Below, in pieces: positions 38,986 through 48,448 of a stretch of DNA of 64,000 nucleotides (positions are counted from its first letter, which is position 1; each line of letters opens with the position of its first letter). The position numbers and the translations under genes were made by a program. The notes under the pieces were generated by a model. That model ran no database searches. It had not been told where the DNA came from and saw only the letters and a list, made by a program, of their open reading frames with translations. The stretch is taken from the NCBI GenBank assembly GCA_023212695.1, contig JALCCG010000061.1:1-64000 (forward strand). The letters are read 5' to 3'. The DNA is from Sporisorium sorghi (taxonomy: Eukaryota; Basidiomycota; Ustilaginomycetes; Ustilaginales; Ustilaginaceae).

Positions 38986-39789
38986 ATGGACATGTCCTCC
39001 TCCACCAGCGGCGCCGCCACGTCAAACGACATGGAAGGCTGGAAGCCGTACCTGCACACGTCTTTGTTCTCACCCTTCAGCAACGTCCCGGACTCGGGCG
39101 AGGCGTTTCTGTTTCCCACGTTCCGGATCTACAGCCGCACGACGTTCCTTGCAGCGTGCGGGTTTACGTTTGCGCTGGCGCTGGTGGAGCGGTGGCTGAC
39201 GTTCGTGCTCGACCGCGTGCTCGCGCTGGACAACTCCCCGGCATCTTCGGGTGGCGCGCGGAGCTGGACCGCTGCTCGCCGGGGCAAGTCAGGCCGACGC
39301 GCAGCCGCGACCGCCGGCTCACACCGCACAGCAGGCGCAGGGAGCGTGTACATCCACCTCCCCGCCACCGAAACGCTGACACAGCGTCTGGAACGAAAAA
39401 GAACTATTCGAACACGATCTGCGAAACTTCTTGCGCGCAATGCGGTGTATTTTGCAGCTACGCTGCTGCGCTACGTGCTCATGATCATTGGCATGGGCAT
39501 GGACTGGTTCATGCTCCTCTCGGTGGTCTCGGGCTTGACGCTGGGCCATTTGCTTACGGATTTGCATGCGGTCAAGGTGGGTGGTGAGAGGGGCCAGAGG
39601 GATGGAGAGGAGGAGGTGGAGCTGTTGCAGCAGGTGTTTGATGCGCGGTTGGAGGATGACGATGATGATGAAGAGGGCGGGGAGAAGTTTGTACAGCGTG
39701 GGGATGGGGAGGTGGATAGGAGGGTGGTGGTGGGAAGTACGCATAGGCGCAGTGGGTCGAGGCAGGCAGAGACTGTGCTCACACCGTAG
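38986..39789 (+). CDS. Ctr-family copper transporter-like protein
   Basis: 267 aa without introns. The short N-terminus starts M-D-M-SSS and has DMEGWKPYLHTSLFSPFS. TM1 (~46-72) follows GEAFLFPTFRIYSRTTF. After a ~75-aa basic cytosolic loop come TM2 (~149-172), with the Ctr hallmark M166-x3-M170 (MIIGM), and closely spaced TM3 (~174-195), with G183-x3-G187 (GLTLG). Three helices with MxxxM and GxxxG are the signature of trimeric Ctr/SLC31 copper importers. The C-terminal tail is Asp/Glu-rich and lacks a Cys-rich metal motif. The N-terminus has few methionines, which weakens the call slightly. Plasma or vacuolar membrane is not decided. It lies downstream of the His-rich secreted protein. Confidence 0.7.
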   Translation: MDMSSSTSGAATSNDMEGWKPYLHTSLFSPFSNVPDSGEAFLFPTFRIYSRTTFLAACGFTFALALVERWLTFVLDRVLALDNSPASSGGARSWTAARRGKSGRRAAATAGSHRTAGAGSVYIHLPATETLTQRLERKRTIRTRSAKLLARNAVYFAATLLRYVLMIIGMGMDWFMLLSVVSGLTLGHLLTDLHAVKVGGERGQRDGEEEVELLQQVFDARLEDDDDDEEGGEKFVQRGDGEVDRRVVVGSTHRRSGSRQAETVLTP

Positions 39790-39975
39790 AAGGCGGATCA
39801 GCCACCCTTGATCTGAATGTTCAAACGAATCTTGCAGCAATCGTTTCCGTTTGTGATGGAGCTCAAGGTCGTCGTGGTAAGCACTGCGATACCGAGGCGT
39901 GTGATGCGGTACTCTGGTAGAGCTGCATCGAGTGCGATACAAATACAAACGAGTTGCGTAGCGCAAGGTCGACGC
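39790..39975. terminator. Convergent 3' region, Ctr-like gene and PRP38
   Basis: 186 bp between convergent stops, presumed to hold both polyadenylation signals. Confidence 0.35.
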
Positions 39976-41025
39976 TTAGACACGATCAGGTGACCGTGAA
40001 GGCGAGCGCGAAACGTAACCTCCTTCGTCCACCGCCGCTGACCCTCCGAGACGGTCCGGCGACCGAGAAGGGCTTCTTGACACATACCCCTCGCGATCGG
40101 GTGAGCGACTTGGAGATCTCGATACGTAGCCTTCTTCTTCTTCCTCGCCTGTGCGCTGTGTCGTTGTGGGCAGCTGTCGATCAGGGGAAACGCTCGGACT
40201 GGGCGAGATGAACCTCCTCCTCTTGTTCGCTGCACCGCCTTGTTCGTCGTCGGATTCCTCCTGCGACGTGTACACCTCTTCCGCGCCATCGTACACGCCC
40301 TCCGCCACCTGCCCTTTCTTGTCCTGCGATCGACGCACCGACTGCTGCAGCCGCTGCAACTTCCACCGTTTGACATCCGCCAAGCTGCCGTCGCTGTCCT
40401 CGCTGCCGCTGCTCTCGCCAACATCCTGCCCCGCCTCCGCCGCGCCGCGCCGTATAGCCTTGAGCAGAGACGTCTCGAGCTTGCTGATCCTCGGCGCCAA
40501 CCCATCCCGCGTCTCGCACACATCACGCTTCGTCAACCTCGGCAGAATGATATCACACACCCTCTCCTCCGTCAACAGCATATCGATCCATTCGTCCACA
40601 TGCACGATCGAAAACTCGCCCCCACTCCCCCTCCACCTCAGCTTCCGCCCATCCTCCAACATCGGCTCCAACAGCGTATACACCTCCGTCGACTTGTACG
40701 TGAGCCGCACGTAGAACGCAGCGAGCGCACGGAGGTACTTGAACTGGCTCGCTTTTAGATACGCGCTAACGATCGCGGGCTCCGGCTGGATCTGCAGCAG
40801 CTTCTGGAGGAGGCAGAGCAAGTGCGAGGGCCGCTGCAGACCGACGAGCCCGCCGATGTGGTGCAGGTTGACGGCGAGCGGCAGGATGGTAGAGGCAGAG
40901 ATGGCGAAGCAGTGCTCTTTCCAGAAGGGCGATTCGTAGATGCGTGCGCGGACGGGTTTTTCGATGAGGAATTGCGGATTGGTGCCGTGGATGCTAACTG
41001 CACCACGGATGGTCGCGTTGGCCAT
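39976..41025 (-). CDS. PRP38: Prp38, pre-mRNA splicing factor of the U4/U6.U5 tri-snRNP
   Basis: 349 aa from ATG 41025, no intron. Residues ~1-185 are the Prp38 fold: IRGAVSIHGTNPQFLIEKPV, RIYESPFWKEHCFAI, GGLVGLQRPSHLLCLLQKLL, FKYLRALAAFYVRLTYKS and EWIDMLLTEERVCDIILPRL. Prp38 is needed for spliceosome activation and tri-snRNP function. Behind a Ser/Asp/Glu linker and a nuclear-type NKRRRF, the C-terminus holds three copies of a 13-residue RS module (GYVSRSPSRSPDR), the kind of RS repeat that SR kinases phosphorylate. A long open extension upstream of 41025 crosses poly-A tracts and is not counted. It is divergent from the dynein intermediate chain gene. Confidence 0.94.
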   Translation of the reverse strand: MANATIRGAVSIHGTNPQFLIEKPVRARIYESPFWKEHCFAISASTILPLAVNLHHIGGLVGLQRPSHLLCLLQKLLQIQPEPAIVSAYLKASQFKYLRALAAFYVRLTYKSTEVYTLLEPMLEDGRKLRWRGSGGEFSIVHVDEWIDMLLTEERVCDIILPRLTKRDVCETRDGLAPRISKLETSLLKAIRRGAAEAGQDVGESSGSEDSDGSLADVKRWKLQRLQQSVRRSQDKKGQVAEGVYDGAEEVYTSQEESDDEQGGAANKRRRFISPSPSVSPDRQLPTTTQRTGEEEEEGYVSRSPSRSPDREGYVSRSPSRSPDRLGGSAAVDEGGYVSRSPSRSPDRV

Positions 41026-41425
41026 GGTTGCGAGGGGGTGGGTATAGGGCCAAGCTTGGTGATGGTGCAAGAACAAGGGTCGCAATGCAGCTCGGCGAGA
41101 AGAGGAAAAGCGTTTTCTCGGCCGAGTTCCGAGTCCTCCACCTTGAGCAATTTTTGTAAAATGTTTGATCGAAAGAGAAGACAATCTCGAGCAAAAAAAA
41201 AAAAAAAGAAAAAAAAAAAAAAGGGGGCTGTGTTGCAAAGTGAGTGTGTTGGTCTCTGAAACGAAACGAAACGCAACTGGGCACCACGCAAAGACGACCT
41301 TTTGCCACACATCATCACCATCAACTTGGGAAACATCGCAAGAACAACCGCACCGAAGCCGAAATAGCTGAGAGTCACCCTTCTGGTCCGAGAGCGCTCC
41401 TAGGCGCTTGGTGCCCTTCACAACC
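41026..41425. promoter_or_regulatory. Shared divergent promoter region, PRP38/dynein intermediate chain
   Basis: 400 bp between divergent starts, with interrupted A-runs (41193-41222) and a short repeat of GAAAC units near 41258-41270. No factor site is assigned. Confidence 0.5.
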
Positions 41426-43645
41426 ATGTCCTCTTCCTCAGCCTCAGCCTCCGAGGCCCGTCGCAAGGCCGAGATCGAAGCCAAAAAGGCCAAGCTACTA
41501 GAGATCCGCCGTCAACGAGAGGAACGTGCCCAACGACTCAAATCCACTTCAGCGGCACTTCCAGAGTCCTCCACCTCCGCGTCGAGCAGAAAGGACCTCG
41601 ACGAACTCGTCAACTCGCTCATCTCGGGTCAGGGCGCAACGACGCGCAGCGGGCGTGCTTCCGTCATTGGCGATCCGTCTTCGCCGCGCAAGAGCGTGCT
41701 CGCCGGTAGTCGAGTCGCGAGCGGCATAGATCCACCCTCGTCAGAGTTCGGAGGAAGCGACTTCGAAGTGCCTCCCTCTACCCCTGGTGCGCCCGGTACA
41801 ACCACTACAACTGCTGTTGGTGATGCTGGCAGCGTCCGTTCGGCACCTGTCGAACTCATCGATGTCGAGACGGAATTGTTCGAGCTGCCCCAGAAACAGC
41901 GCGTGTTTTACACAAAGGAGGTGCAGACTGCTGCGGTCGGTGACTCGGACGACGAATACGATGCCACGAACGCAAATGATCGAAACTTTAGCAGCTCCGG
42001 TCCGTCTGGCGGCGTCGGCGCTGAAGCACGTATCAAGGAAACCGAAGAATCGCTGCGAGCCAAGATCCTCGCCGAGCACCAAGCCGATCTTGACGCTCGA
42101 CAAGAAGAAGAACGCCTGGAACGCGAAATCGCCCAACAGCTGCGCGAGCTCACCGACGACGAGCGCCTCGCCATCTACTCTGCACAGGACTTCAGCGACT
42201 TTGTCGAGCACTCTAGCAAAATCGTCGAGCGCGCACTGACGGATACGTACGACTACATGCGCGACTACCGCATCTCGGCCGACGACTCGCTCGATGCGCT
42301 CAACAGCGGCTCGCAGCTGCGCATCGCTCGAAAGTTCGGCACCGGCGACAAGACTTTTGCGAATCGCAGCATAACGGCCATGGACTGGAGCACCAAATAC
42401 CCGGAGCTGTGCGTCGTAGCGTACAATCGCAACGACCAGGACGAGGAGGCGCCTGATGGTTTGGTGGCTGTGTGGAACATGCATCTGGGTGACCGGCCCG
42501 AGTTTGTGTTCCATGCGCAGACCGATGTGCTCAGCGTGTGCTTTTCGCCCTTCCACCCGAATCTAGTGGTGGGCGGGACGTACAGCGGTCAGATCTTGAT
42601 CTGGGACACGCGTGCGAGGAGTCTGCCTGTCCTCAAGACGCCGTTGTCCGCTGCGGGGCACACGCATCCCGTGTACGGCCTCAAGATCATTGGCAGCGCC
42701 AACGCGCACAACCTGGTCTCGGCGAGCACGGACGGCACCATCTGCTGGTGGATGCTCGACATGCTCGCGAGGCCGCAAGAGACGCTCGAGCTGGTCAACA
42801 CGTTGCATCCCAAGACGGACGAGGTGGCGGTCACGTCGCTGGGGCTCGTGGATCAGGAGACGACGTCGTTCCTGGTCGGGTCGGAGGACGGGCACGTCTA
42901 TGCAGGCAACAGGTACGATCGGGCTGGACTCAAGGCCGGACTCAACATGAACGAGGTGTACCGCGGACACGTGGCCCCAATCACAGGCATCCACTTCCAC
43001 CCGCTCAACGGCGGTGCCGTAGTCGACTTTTCCGACCTCTTCCTGACATCGAGCATGGACTGGACCTCGAAACTGTGGCGGCTCAAACCAGCCTCGTCCA
43101 CCTCATCCAGCGCTGCTAGCGGTGCAGGTCTCACGCCCAGCAGCTCCCTCACCTCCAGCTTGACCGCTAACCGAACCACCTCCACCACGCCCAGCGCAAC
43201 AGCAGGCCTAGGCGCCATCCTCAGCTTCGAAGAGTCGAACGACTACATCTACGACGTCGCCTGGTCGCCCACGCACCCCGCCGTGTTTGCCCAGGTCGAC
43301 GGCACGGGCCGGCTGGACGTGTTTAATCTCAATGTGGATTCGGAGCGGCCTGTCGCCTCCATCGTTCCAGCTTCCTCTGCGGCGACGGTGAATGGAGACG
43401 CGGCGATGAGTGGGGACGCGACGGCGGGGCGGGCGCTGAACAAGGTGGCGTGGGCAAGGAATGGGAGGAAGGTGGCCGTGGGCGGGTCGGATGGCGTGGT
43501 TTATGTGTATGAGGTGAACGAGGGGCTGGCGGTGGCAGGGGAGGATGAGTTTAAGCTGTTCCAGAGCGTGGTTGCGAGGCTGCTTTCGAGCACGGCTGCA
43601 GCGGGGAGTGGAAGCGCAGCGACGGCGAGCGCGATCAGAGTCTAG
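41426..43645 (+). CDS. Cytoplasmic dynein intermediate chain
   Basis: 739 aa from ATG 41426, no intron. The N-terminus is the dynactin p150-binding coiled coil (SEARRKAEIEAKKAKLLEIR, RQREERAQRLK), followed by a Ser-rich linker and the light-chain-binding region (RVFYTKEVQTA). A second helical stretch (ETEESLRAKILAEHQADLDA) leads to the WD40 propeller (~310-735), with TAMDWSTKYPELCVVAYNRN, PDGLVAVWNMHLGDRPEFVF, VVGGTYSGQILIWDTRA and FLTSSMDWTSKLWRL. It scaffolds heavy chains and light chains of dynein 1, a minus-end motor that moves nuclei and endosomes in fungal hyphae. The TTG-initiated six-residue extension upstream is ignored. Confidence 0.93.
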   Translation: MSSSSASASEARRKAEIEAKKAKLLEIRRQREERAQRLKSTSAALPESSTSASSRKDLDELVNSLISGQGATTRSGRASVIGDPSSPRKSVLAGSRVASGIDPPSSEFGGSDFEVPPSTPGAPGTTTTTAVGDAGSVRSAPVELIDVETELFELPQKQRVFYTKEVQTAAVGDSDDEYDATNANDRNFSSSGPSGGVGAEARIKETEESLRAKILAEHQADLDARQEEERLEREIAQQLRELTDDERLAIYSAQDFSDFVEHSSKIVERALTDTYDYMRDYRISADDSLDALNSGSQLRIARKFGTGDKTFANRSITAMDWSTKYPELCVVAYNRNDQDEEAPDGLVAVWNMHLGDRPEFVFHAQTDVLSVCFSPFHPNLVVGGTYSGQILIWDTRARSLPVLKTPLSAAGHTHPVYGLKIIGSANAHNLVSASTDGTICWWMLDMLARPQETLELVNTLHPKTDEVAVTSLGLVDQETTSFLVGSEDGHVYAGNRYDRAGLKAGLNMNEVYRGHVAPITGIHFHPLNGGAVVDFSDLFLTSSMDWTSKLWRLKPASSTSSSAASGAGLTPSSSLTSSLTANRTTSTTPSATAGLGAILSFEESNDYIYDVAWSPTHPAVFAQVDGTGRLDVFNLNVDSERPVASIVPASSAATVNGDAAMSGDATAGRALNKVAWARNGRKVAVGGSDGVVYVYEVNEGLAVAGEDEFKLFQSVVARLLSSTAAAGSGSAATASAIRV

Positions 43646-43779
43646 CCATACAAATCGAAACGTTGCAGCGCGGTCACACATAGGCAACCTAGAGAGAGTG
43701 TGTGTGTGCACAAAACATCACATACGGGAGTCTGATGCGTATCAAATCTGTATGAACTGAACGGCGAAAACGACCCTTT
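43646..43779. terminator. Convergent 3' region, dynein IC and THR1
   Basis: 134 bp between convergent stop codons, with a short TG repeat near 43698. Both transcript ends must lie here or overlap. Confidence 0.35.
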
Positions 43780-44862
43780 CTACTCGTGGATAACCTGCGC
43801 CCCCTCCTCCGTAACATTCAAAAACTTAGCATCGCACCTCTCGATCCCGCCCTTCTCCCTAAACGTCCTAATAACATCATCCGCGATCCTCTCCTCGCCC
43901 CCTGTCGCCAGCGCCAAAATCGTCGGCCCGGCACCACTCAAACAGATCCCCAACAACCCCGGGTGCGTCTTGGGCGTAACGCTGGCCAGCACGTCCGGCA
44001 GCCCCGGGATCAAATTCTTCCTATACGGCTGGTGCACTTTATCCTGCATAGCCTGATAAATCAAAAACGGATCGGGGGGTGACCTTGTCAGTGCCGTCGT
44101 CAGCACCGCCAACCTCTGCAAGTTGAAAATCAAATCCTTCTTGCTGTAGCTCTCAGGGAGGACTGAGCGGGCGGAGGCGGTGGAGACCTGGAAATCGGGG
44201 ATGATGGCGATGACTTTGATGTGTTCCGACCAGCCGAAGCGGATGTAGTGACCGATGGCGTGGGGTGGGGAGGGCGGGTTGGTGCCCCAGTTCTCGGAGG
44301 CGTTGGGGGGGTATTCGGGGATGACTTCGGAGAGGGGGACGTCGCGGCGCTCCTCGTCTTTGGCGGAGAGCTCGAGCAGGTACGAGCCTACGAAACCGCC
44401 CATCAGCGCGGCGGTGACGTTGTCCGGGTGCCGCTCGATCATCAGCGCATGGTCCAGCAGCCGGTCCTTGCCCAACCCCAATCCGCCGAGCTCGTTGCCC
44501 AGCAAAAGACCCGCGACGACCGCGGCACCGGACGACCCCAACCCCCGGCCGAACGGCACTTGATTGTGCACATCAATGGACACGCCGCGCGGGAACGAAG
44601 ACACGCCGTTCGACCGCAGCACGTACAAAGCCGTACGCGTGGTGAGGTTCTTGTACGCATCCAGCGGAGCCTCTTCCGCGCCCAAACCGGTGTATGCCAG
44701 CGTGGGCGCAGTGTGCGCAGCGGAAGGATCGACGGTTACGCGAAGCGTGAGATACAGCGACAGCGACAGCCCGACCACGTCAAACCCCGGCCCGATGTTG
44801 GACGACGTGCAGGGGACTTTGATCGTGAACCTGCGCGGCTGCGCGGTGGTTGAGGACGACAT
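43780..44862 (-). CDS. THR1: Homoserine kinase
   Basis: 360 aa from ATG 44862, matching yeast Thr1 (357). GHMP-kinase features are present: the opening FTIKVPCTSSNIGPGFDVVG, the ATP loop PFGRGLGSSGAAVVAGLLLG, then HPDNVTAALMGGFVGSYL and the C-terminal GLLGICLSGAGPTILALATG. The enzyme phosphorylates L-homoserine to O-phosphohomoserine in threonine synthesis. The frame is open further upstream to an in-frame extension, but it lacks conservation and overlaps the leader. The protein has the usual compact domain with no extensions. It is convergent with the dynein intermediate chain gene. Confidence 0.96.
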   Translation of the reverse strand: MSSSTTAQPRRFTIKVPCTSSNIGPGFDVVGLSLSLYLTLRVTVDPSAAHTAPTLAYTGLGAEEAPLDAYKNLTTRTALYVLRSNGVSSFPRGVSIDVHNQVPFGRGLGSSGAAVVAGLLLGNELGGLGLGKDRLLDHALMIERHPDNVTAALMGGFVGSYLLELSAKDEERRDVPLSEVIPEYPPNASENWGTNPPSPPHAIGHYIRFGWSEHIKVIAIIPDFQVSTASARSVLPESYSKKDLIFNLQRLAVLTTALTRSPPDPFLIYQAMQDKVHQPYRKNLIPGLPDVLASVTPKTHPGLLGICLSGAGPTILALATGGEERIADDVIRTFREKGGIERCDAKFLNVTEEGAQVIHE

Positions 44863-45273
44863 GGTTGTAGATCCGCGAATCGTCCTTTGGTTCGATGTGG
44901 TATCGATGCGTGGTCGTGGTTGGAAGGATGGAGGTTGCGATTTCGTCCGTGCGTTGTGCGTGTGATTTCTTCCTCGTGTGACTCGGAAAAAGAGCGCAGC
45001 GAAAGCGCTCCTTGGAATTTTTCCCCGATCGCAGCGCATCTGGCCCGATCGATCCGGGATGCGACACTCGCAAGAGCTCCAAAGTAGAGATCATGACACG
45101 GACCGATACACCTCAACTTCGTCCGAGAGGAACGCTACTTCGCCAACTTGCTCGCACAAAAGCCAAACACAGGAAAGCAGTCTAAAACTTTGCTTGACAT
45201 TCGTTTGCCTCTCCACCGCAACTGTGAACCTTCGCACCACCTTTCCTCAAGACCTAGAAGCGACATATACACG
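44863..45273. promoter_or_regulatory. Promoter of THR1 and 3' end of the BAG gene
   Basis: 411 bp between two minus-strand genes. There is no clear TGACTC-type Gcn4 core arranged near the start that I would rely on, although TGACTC occurs at 44980 region and 45284 nearby. No gene is seen. Confidence 0.35.
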
Positions 45274-46228
45274 CTACTGCTGCTGACTCTTGAACCTGGA
45301 AAACGCAGCATCTAGCCTGTCCAAGTGACTCTGAACCTCCTTGACTGCAATCTTGCGCGCCTGCCTCGTCGTATCGCTGTTGACGTTGACCGAGTCCAGG
45401 GCCAGCAACTGCCTGAGCAGCAGTTCGGAGAGTCTGCGATGTGCGTCTGCGATCTGCACTGGCGACAGCTTTTCCGCCTCTGCTCCGGCTGCTGGAGCTG
45501 CTGGTTGTGCTGCCTCGCCTGATGCTGGCGCTGTGTCTGCCGCCACCGCTGTTGCTGCCCTTGTCGCCGCGGGCCCCTCTCCCGACCCACTCCCCAACTG
45601 CGCCTCGATCGAACGCTCCACCCGCTGCACCTCCGGGAACAGCTCCTTCCTCGCCGTATCGAGCGCCTCGGTAATCCGCGCCATGAGCCCCTGCTCGCTC
45701 GTATCCGCCTCCTTGGCCTTCTTCTCACGCGCCTTTTGCTCGCCCACGGACAACGCACCAATCCCGACAGACGTCTTGGCGCCCGGCTTGTCGCCTTCCT
45801 CGCGACTGCCCACCAGCCCGATGCGCGAGCCTTCGGACAGTCCGTATGCGGTGAGGGGAAGACGGTCGTCGCGCATCACCAGGCCGCGGTGGATCAGCTT
45901 GATCTTTTCGTACGGCAGCGATGTGATGGAGGCGATCTCGTGCCGCAAGTGGCCGAGGGTTACGGGTTCGGCGGTGCGTGGGAGAACGATTTGCAGTCTG
46001 TAAGTGGGAGAGGGGTGCGGGAAGAGAGCGGTTAGTATGCAGCGATTGGAGGACAGGGCGGGTAGCAGGAGATCGAGTCGGCGTCTGCGTGCGTATGTGA
46101 TGGGCAACTTACCTCTCTCGTCCCCAAACCACCTCGATCCTACGAATGGGCCCGTCATCCCCACTTGAACGCGAAGACCTATTGGGACCGTTCGCGAATC
46201 GGTTCCACTGCGACGAGAACCACGACAT
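45274..46228 (-). CDS. Ubiquitin-like and BAG-domain Hsp70 co-chaperone
   Basis: Two exons, complement(46113..46228) and complement(45274..45997), encode 279 aa starting MSWFSSQWNRF. Splicing (GTAAGT donor, TTACAG acceptor) joins RIEVVWGRER to LQIVLPRT, completing a ubiquitin-like fold that continues EPVTLGHLRHEIASITSLPY, KIKLIHRGLVMRDDRLPLTA and YGLSEGSRIGLVG. An Ala/Glu-rich linker leads to a BAG domain (~195-275; RRLSELLLRQLLALDSV, KEVQSHLDRLDAAFSRF). BAG proteins act as nucleotide-exchange factors for Hsp70; the UBL end can dock on the proteasome. Exon 1 lies in a different frame from the open stretch that runs through the intron, so an unspliced reading would give a false N-terminus. No membrane anchor like that of yeast Snl1 is present. 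Confidence 0.85.
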
Positions 46229-46707
46229 CGTTGTGTGCCGCCTGTGGCTGTCTTTACTGCGCGTGCGACGGTGTTTTGCAGCGGAAGATGCGATTGATTC
46301 CCTTCTCTTGCGAATGCCGTTGTACTCGACGCTGAATACAGATGAAGCAAGAGCTGACCTGTATGATGCGAGTGTGCTCGGCGTTGGTGGTGGTGATGGT
46401 CAGTCAGGAAGGAGGTGTGTCTGCCTGTGGGCTCAGCTGGGTTTGGGCAGGAGAAAACGCACGCTCAACCGAGCGGCAGACGGAAGACTTAACAAATTCG
46501 AGATTTTTTCCGCGATCTGACGCTGAAGCATGCTTCTTGCGGATAAAGCGAGCTTTCTTTGGCAGCTCGACGATGGACAAGCGCTACAGAGCTGTTGCGA
46601 TACGCTGGAGTGTTTTGAGATTTACAAGTAGTCTCTGTAGTCCCTGGACCGAGTGTACATCGACAGTAACGAAACACTTTCGGCGGCAGTGACGCTGGTA
46701 CCTACCA
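46229..46707. promoter_or_regulatory. Promoter of the UBL-BAG gene and 3' end of THP3
   Basis: 479 bp between two minus-strand genes. No gene, RNA or repeat is recognised; short open frames on the plus strand lack any motif. Confidence 0.4.
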
Positions 46708-48448
46708 TCAAATTTGCCCTTTGATCTGCGTCGACCAACGACCAGCACGAAAGAGAAAGGGCATCATCCGGTCAGCATCATTCGAACGGTTCATCCCGCC
46801 AAGCAAGGGGCTCTCGCACTTACATCAACCTTGCGGAACTTTTGTATCGCATCCGTGAGCGGTTGCATGGCTGCTTTGGCATCCCACTGTCGCTTGTCGA
46901 GCGGCAAGCTGGGTATCGCTTTGGATTTCTTCTTCTTGCCGTTGGTCTGCGTTGGCGGTGCCAATGCAGCCAGCTCGGCGGGTGTCGGCTCGAGGTAGAC
47001 AGCGGCTCCGTTCGAGGAGAGAAACTCGTTGGCTTCTGCCACGTCTTGAAACGCCAGCTCTTCGGCAATCAAGCTGAGCGCGATCGACGGTCGATAACTG
47101 CAAAACAAACAAGATAGCACAGTGTCAGTGTCAGTATATCGCGGTTGAGAAGGCAGGAGAGGGGACACCGTGCTTACCACTTGGACATGATGAGAAGCGC
47201 ATTGATGCGTTCGCGCTCCACGAAATGGTCCATGATGTAGGCGTTCATGTTGGGCGCATCTGTATACAGCTGGAAAAACGAATGGTAGTTGCCCGTCACC
47301 AGTGCGGCGCGCACTTGAAGCGCATGTGCTACGGCTGTTTCGGCCTTGTGCTCCTCTGTCAACTCTGCCATGAGTGCATTCACGTCTGTCAATGAGAACG
47401 AAAAAAGTCAGCACTCTATGAACTTGATGTCGGCGCTCTGCTGGTGCAGCGTCCTCTACTCACCTCTGCGGTTCTTGGTATGTAAGAGGTATAGAATCCT
47501 ATAAGCGAGAAACTCCATCGCACTGCCCTTGATGCCATACGCGTACAACCCCCTCAACTGGCTCTGACACTGGTTGTACTCGCCCAGATCGCCCATCTCG
47601 AGCGCAATGCGCGCATGAATCTCGTACACCTTGACAGTAAACTCGTTCTTGATGCGCTGCACCGTCAAGTCCTGGCGCATCGACTTGAACTGGTCGCAGA
47701 TGTAAGAGTAGTTGTTTTCGGTGCGCCACTTTTTCTTGAGCAGCTCGAGCGTCTGCACGAGCGTCGAGAGCGGACGCACGGTCTTGGGGTCCGGTGCGGA
47801 CGTGAGACGGAGGTACGACTTTTCGAGCTTGCTGCTGGTGCCGACCACGGTGTGCTCGTCCCAGTCGATCACGTTGGGATCGGCTGCTTCGGTGTCTGTG
47901 AATGCAGGGCCGCCTATTGGCGATGCAGGTGCGAATTTGCCTTTGCCGTTGCCGCTGAAGCCGTTGTGGCGTAATGCTGCTGATGAGCTAGACCCTGACG
48001 CAGCTGCTGACCATGATGCTTGGCCTGGAGACAAAGTTCCACGGCCGCCAAATCTTGATGCTAGACTAGTAGAGGCAATAGCAGTCTCGAGCATCTCGTC
48101 CTCTTGCCGCAGAAACTCCTGCTGCTCCCTCTCGAATCGCTTTGCGCGCTTCTCCTTTCTTTGTTGCTCCTCATAGTCGGATGCAGATAAGCTGGTGGAT
48201 GTGCTCGCAGCAGAAGGTGCTGCGCGTTTCTTGAGAAGCGACTCCTTGGCGGGAGCAGATGGACCTGCTAAGCTTTTGAGACTGGCGTTGGCCCAATCGG
48301 TGGTGTGTATGGTACCATTTTGAAACGAGTCAAAGATAAGAGCCCTCAGCTCCTCCGAGACCGCCTTGCGATTGGCGTCGGTGCAAGCAGCAAAGGCGCG
48401 ATTGGCAAAGTCCTTGAGAGACTGCGGCCACTCTGTTTGCGACGACAT
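46708..48448 (-). CDS. THP3: Thp3/LENG8-like SAC3/GANP-domain protein
   Basis: Four exons, complement(47464..48448), (47178..47385), (46824..47097) and (46708..46725), give 494 aa; all introns are GT...AG and frames join exactly. The N-terminal half is low-complexity with a basic/acidic coiled coil (EEQQRKEKRAKRFEREQQEF). The C-terminal half is the SAC3/GANP helical domain: TVVGTSSKLEKSYLRLTSAP, RPLSTLVQTLELLKKKW, YICDQFKSMRQDLTVQRIKN, FTVKVYEIHARIALEMGDLG, YNQCQSQLRGLYAYGIKGSA and, after splicing, MSKCYRPSIALSLIAEELAF. Yeast Thp3 acts with Csn12 in transcription elongation and mRNA maturation. The last exon is only 18 nt, coding IKGQI and the stop. Confidence 0.85.

Noticed and set aside
46001..46350. 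Extended N-terminus of the UBL-BAG protein read through the intron
   Set aside because: The GTAAGT/TTACAG splice pair gives a much better ubiquitin-like fold from a different upstream frame.
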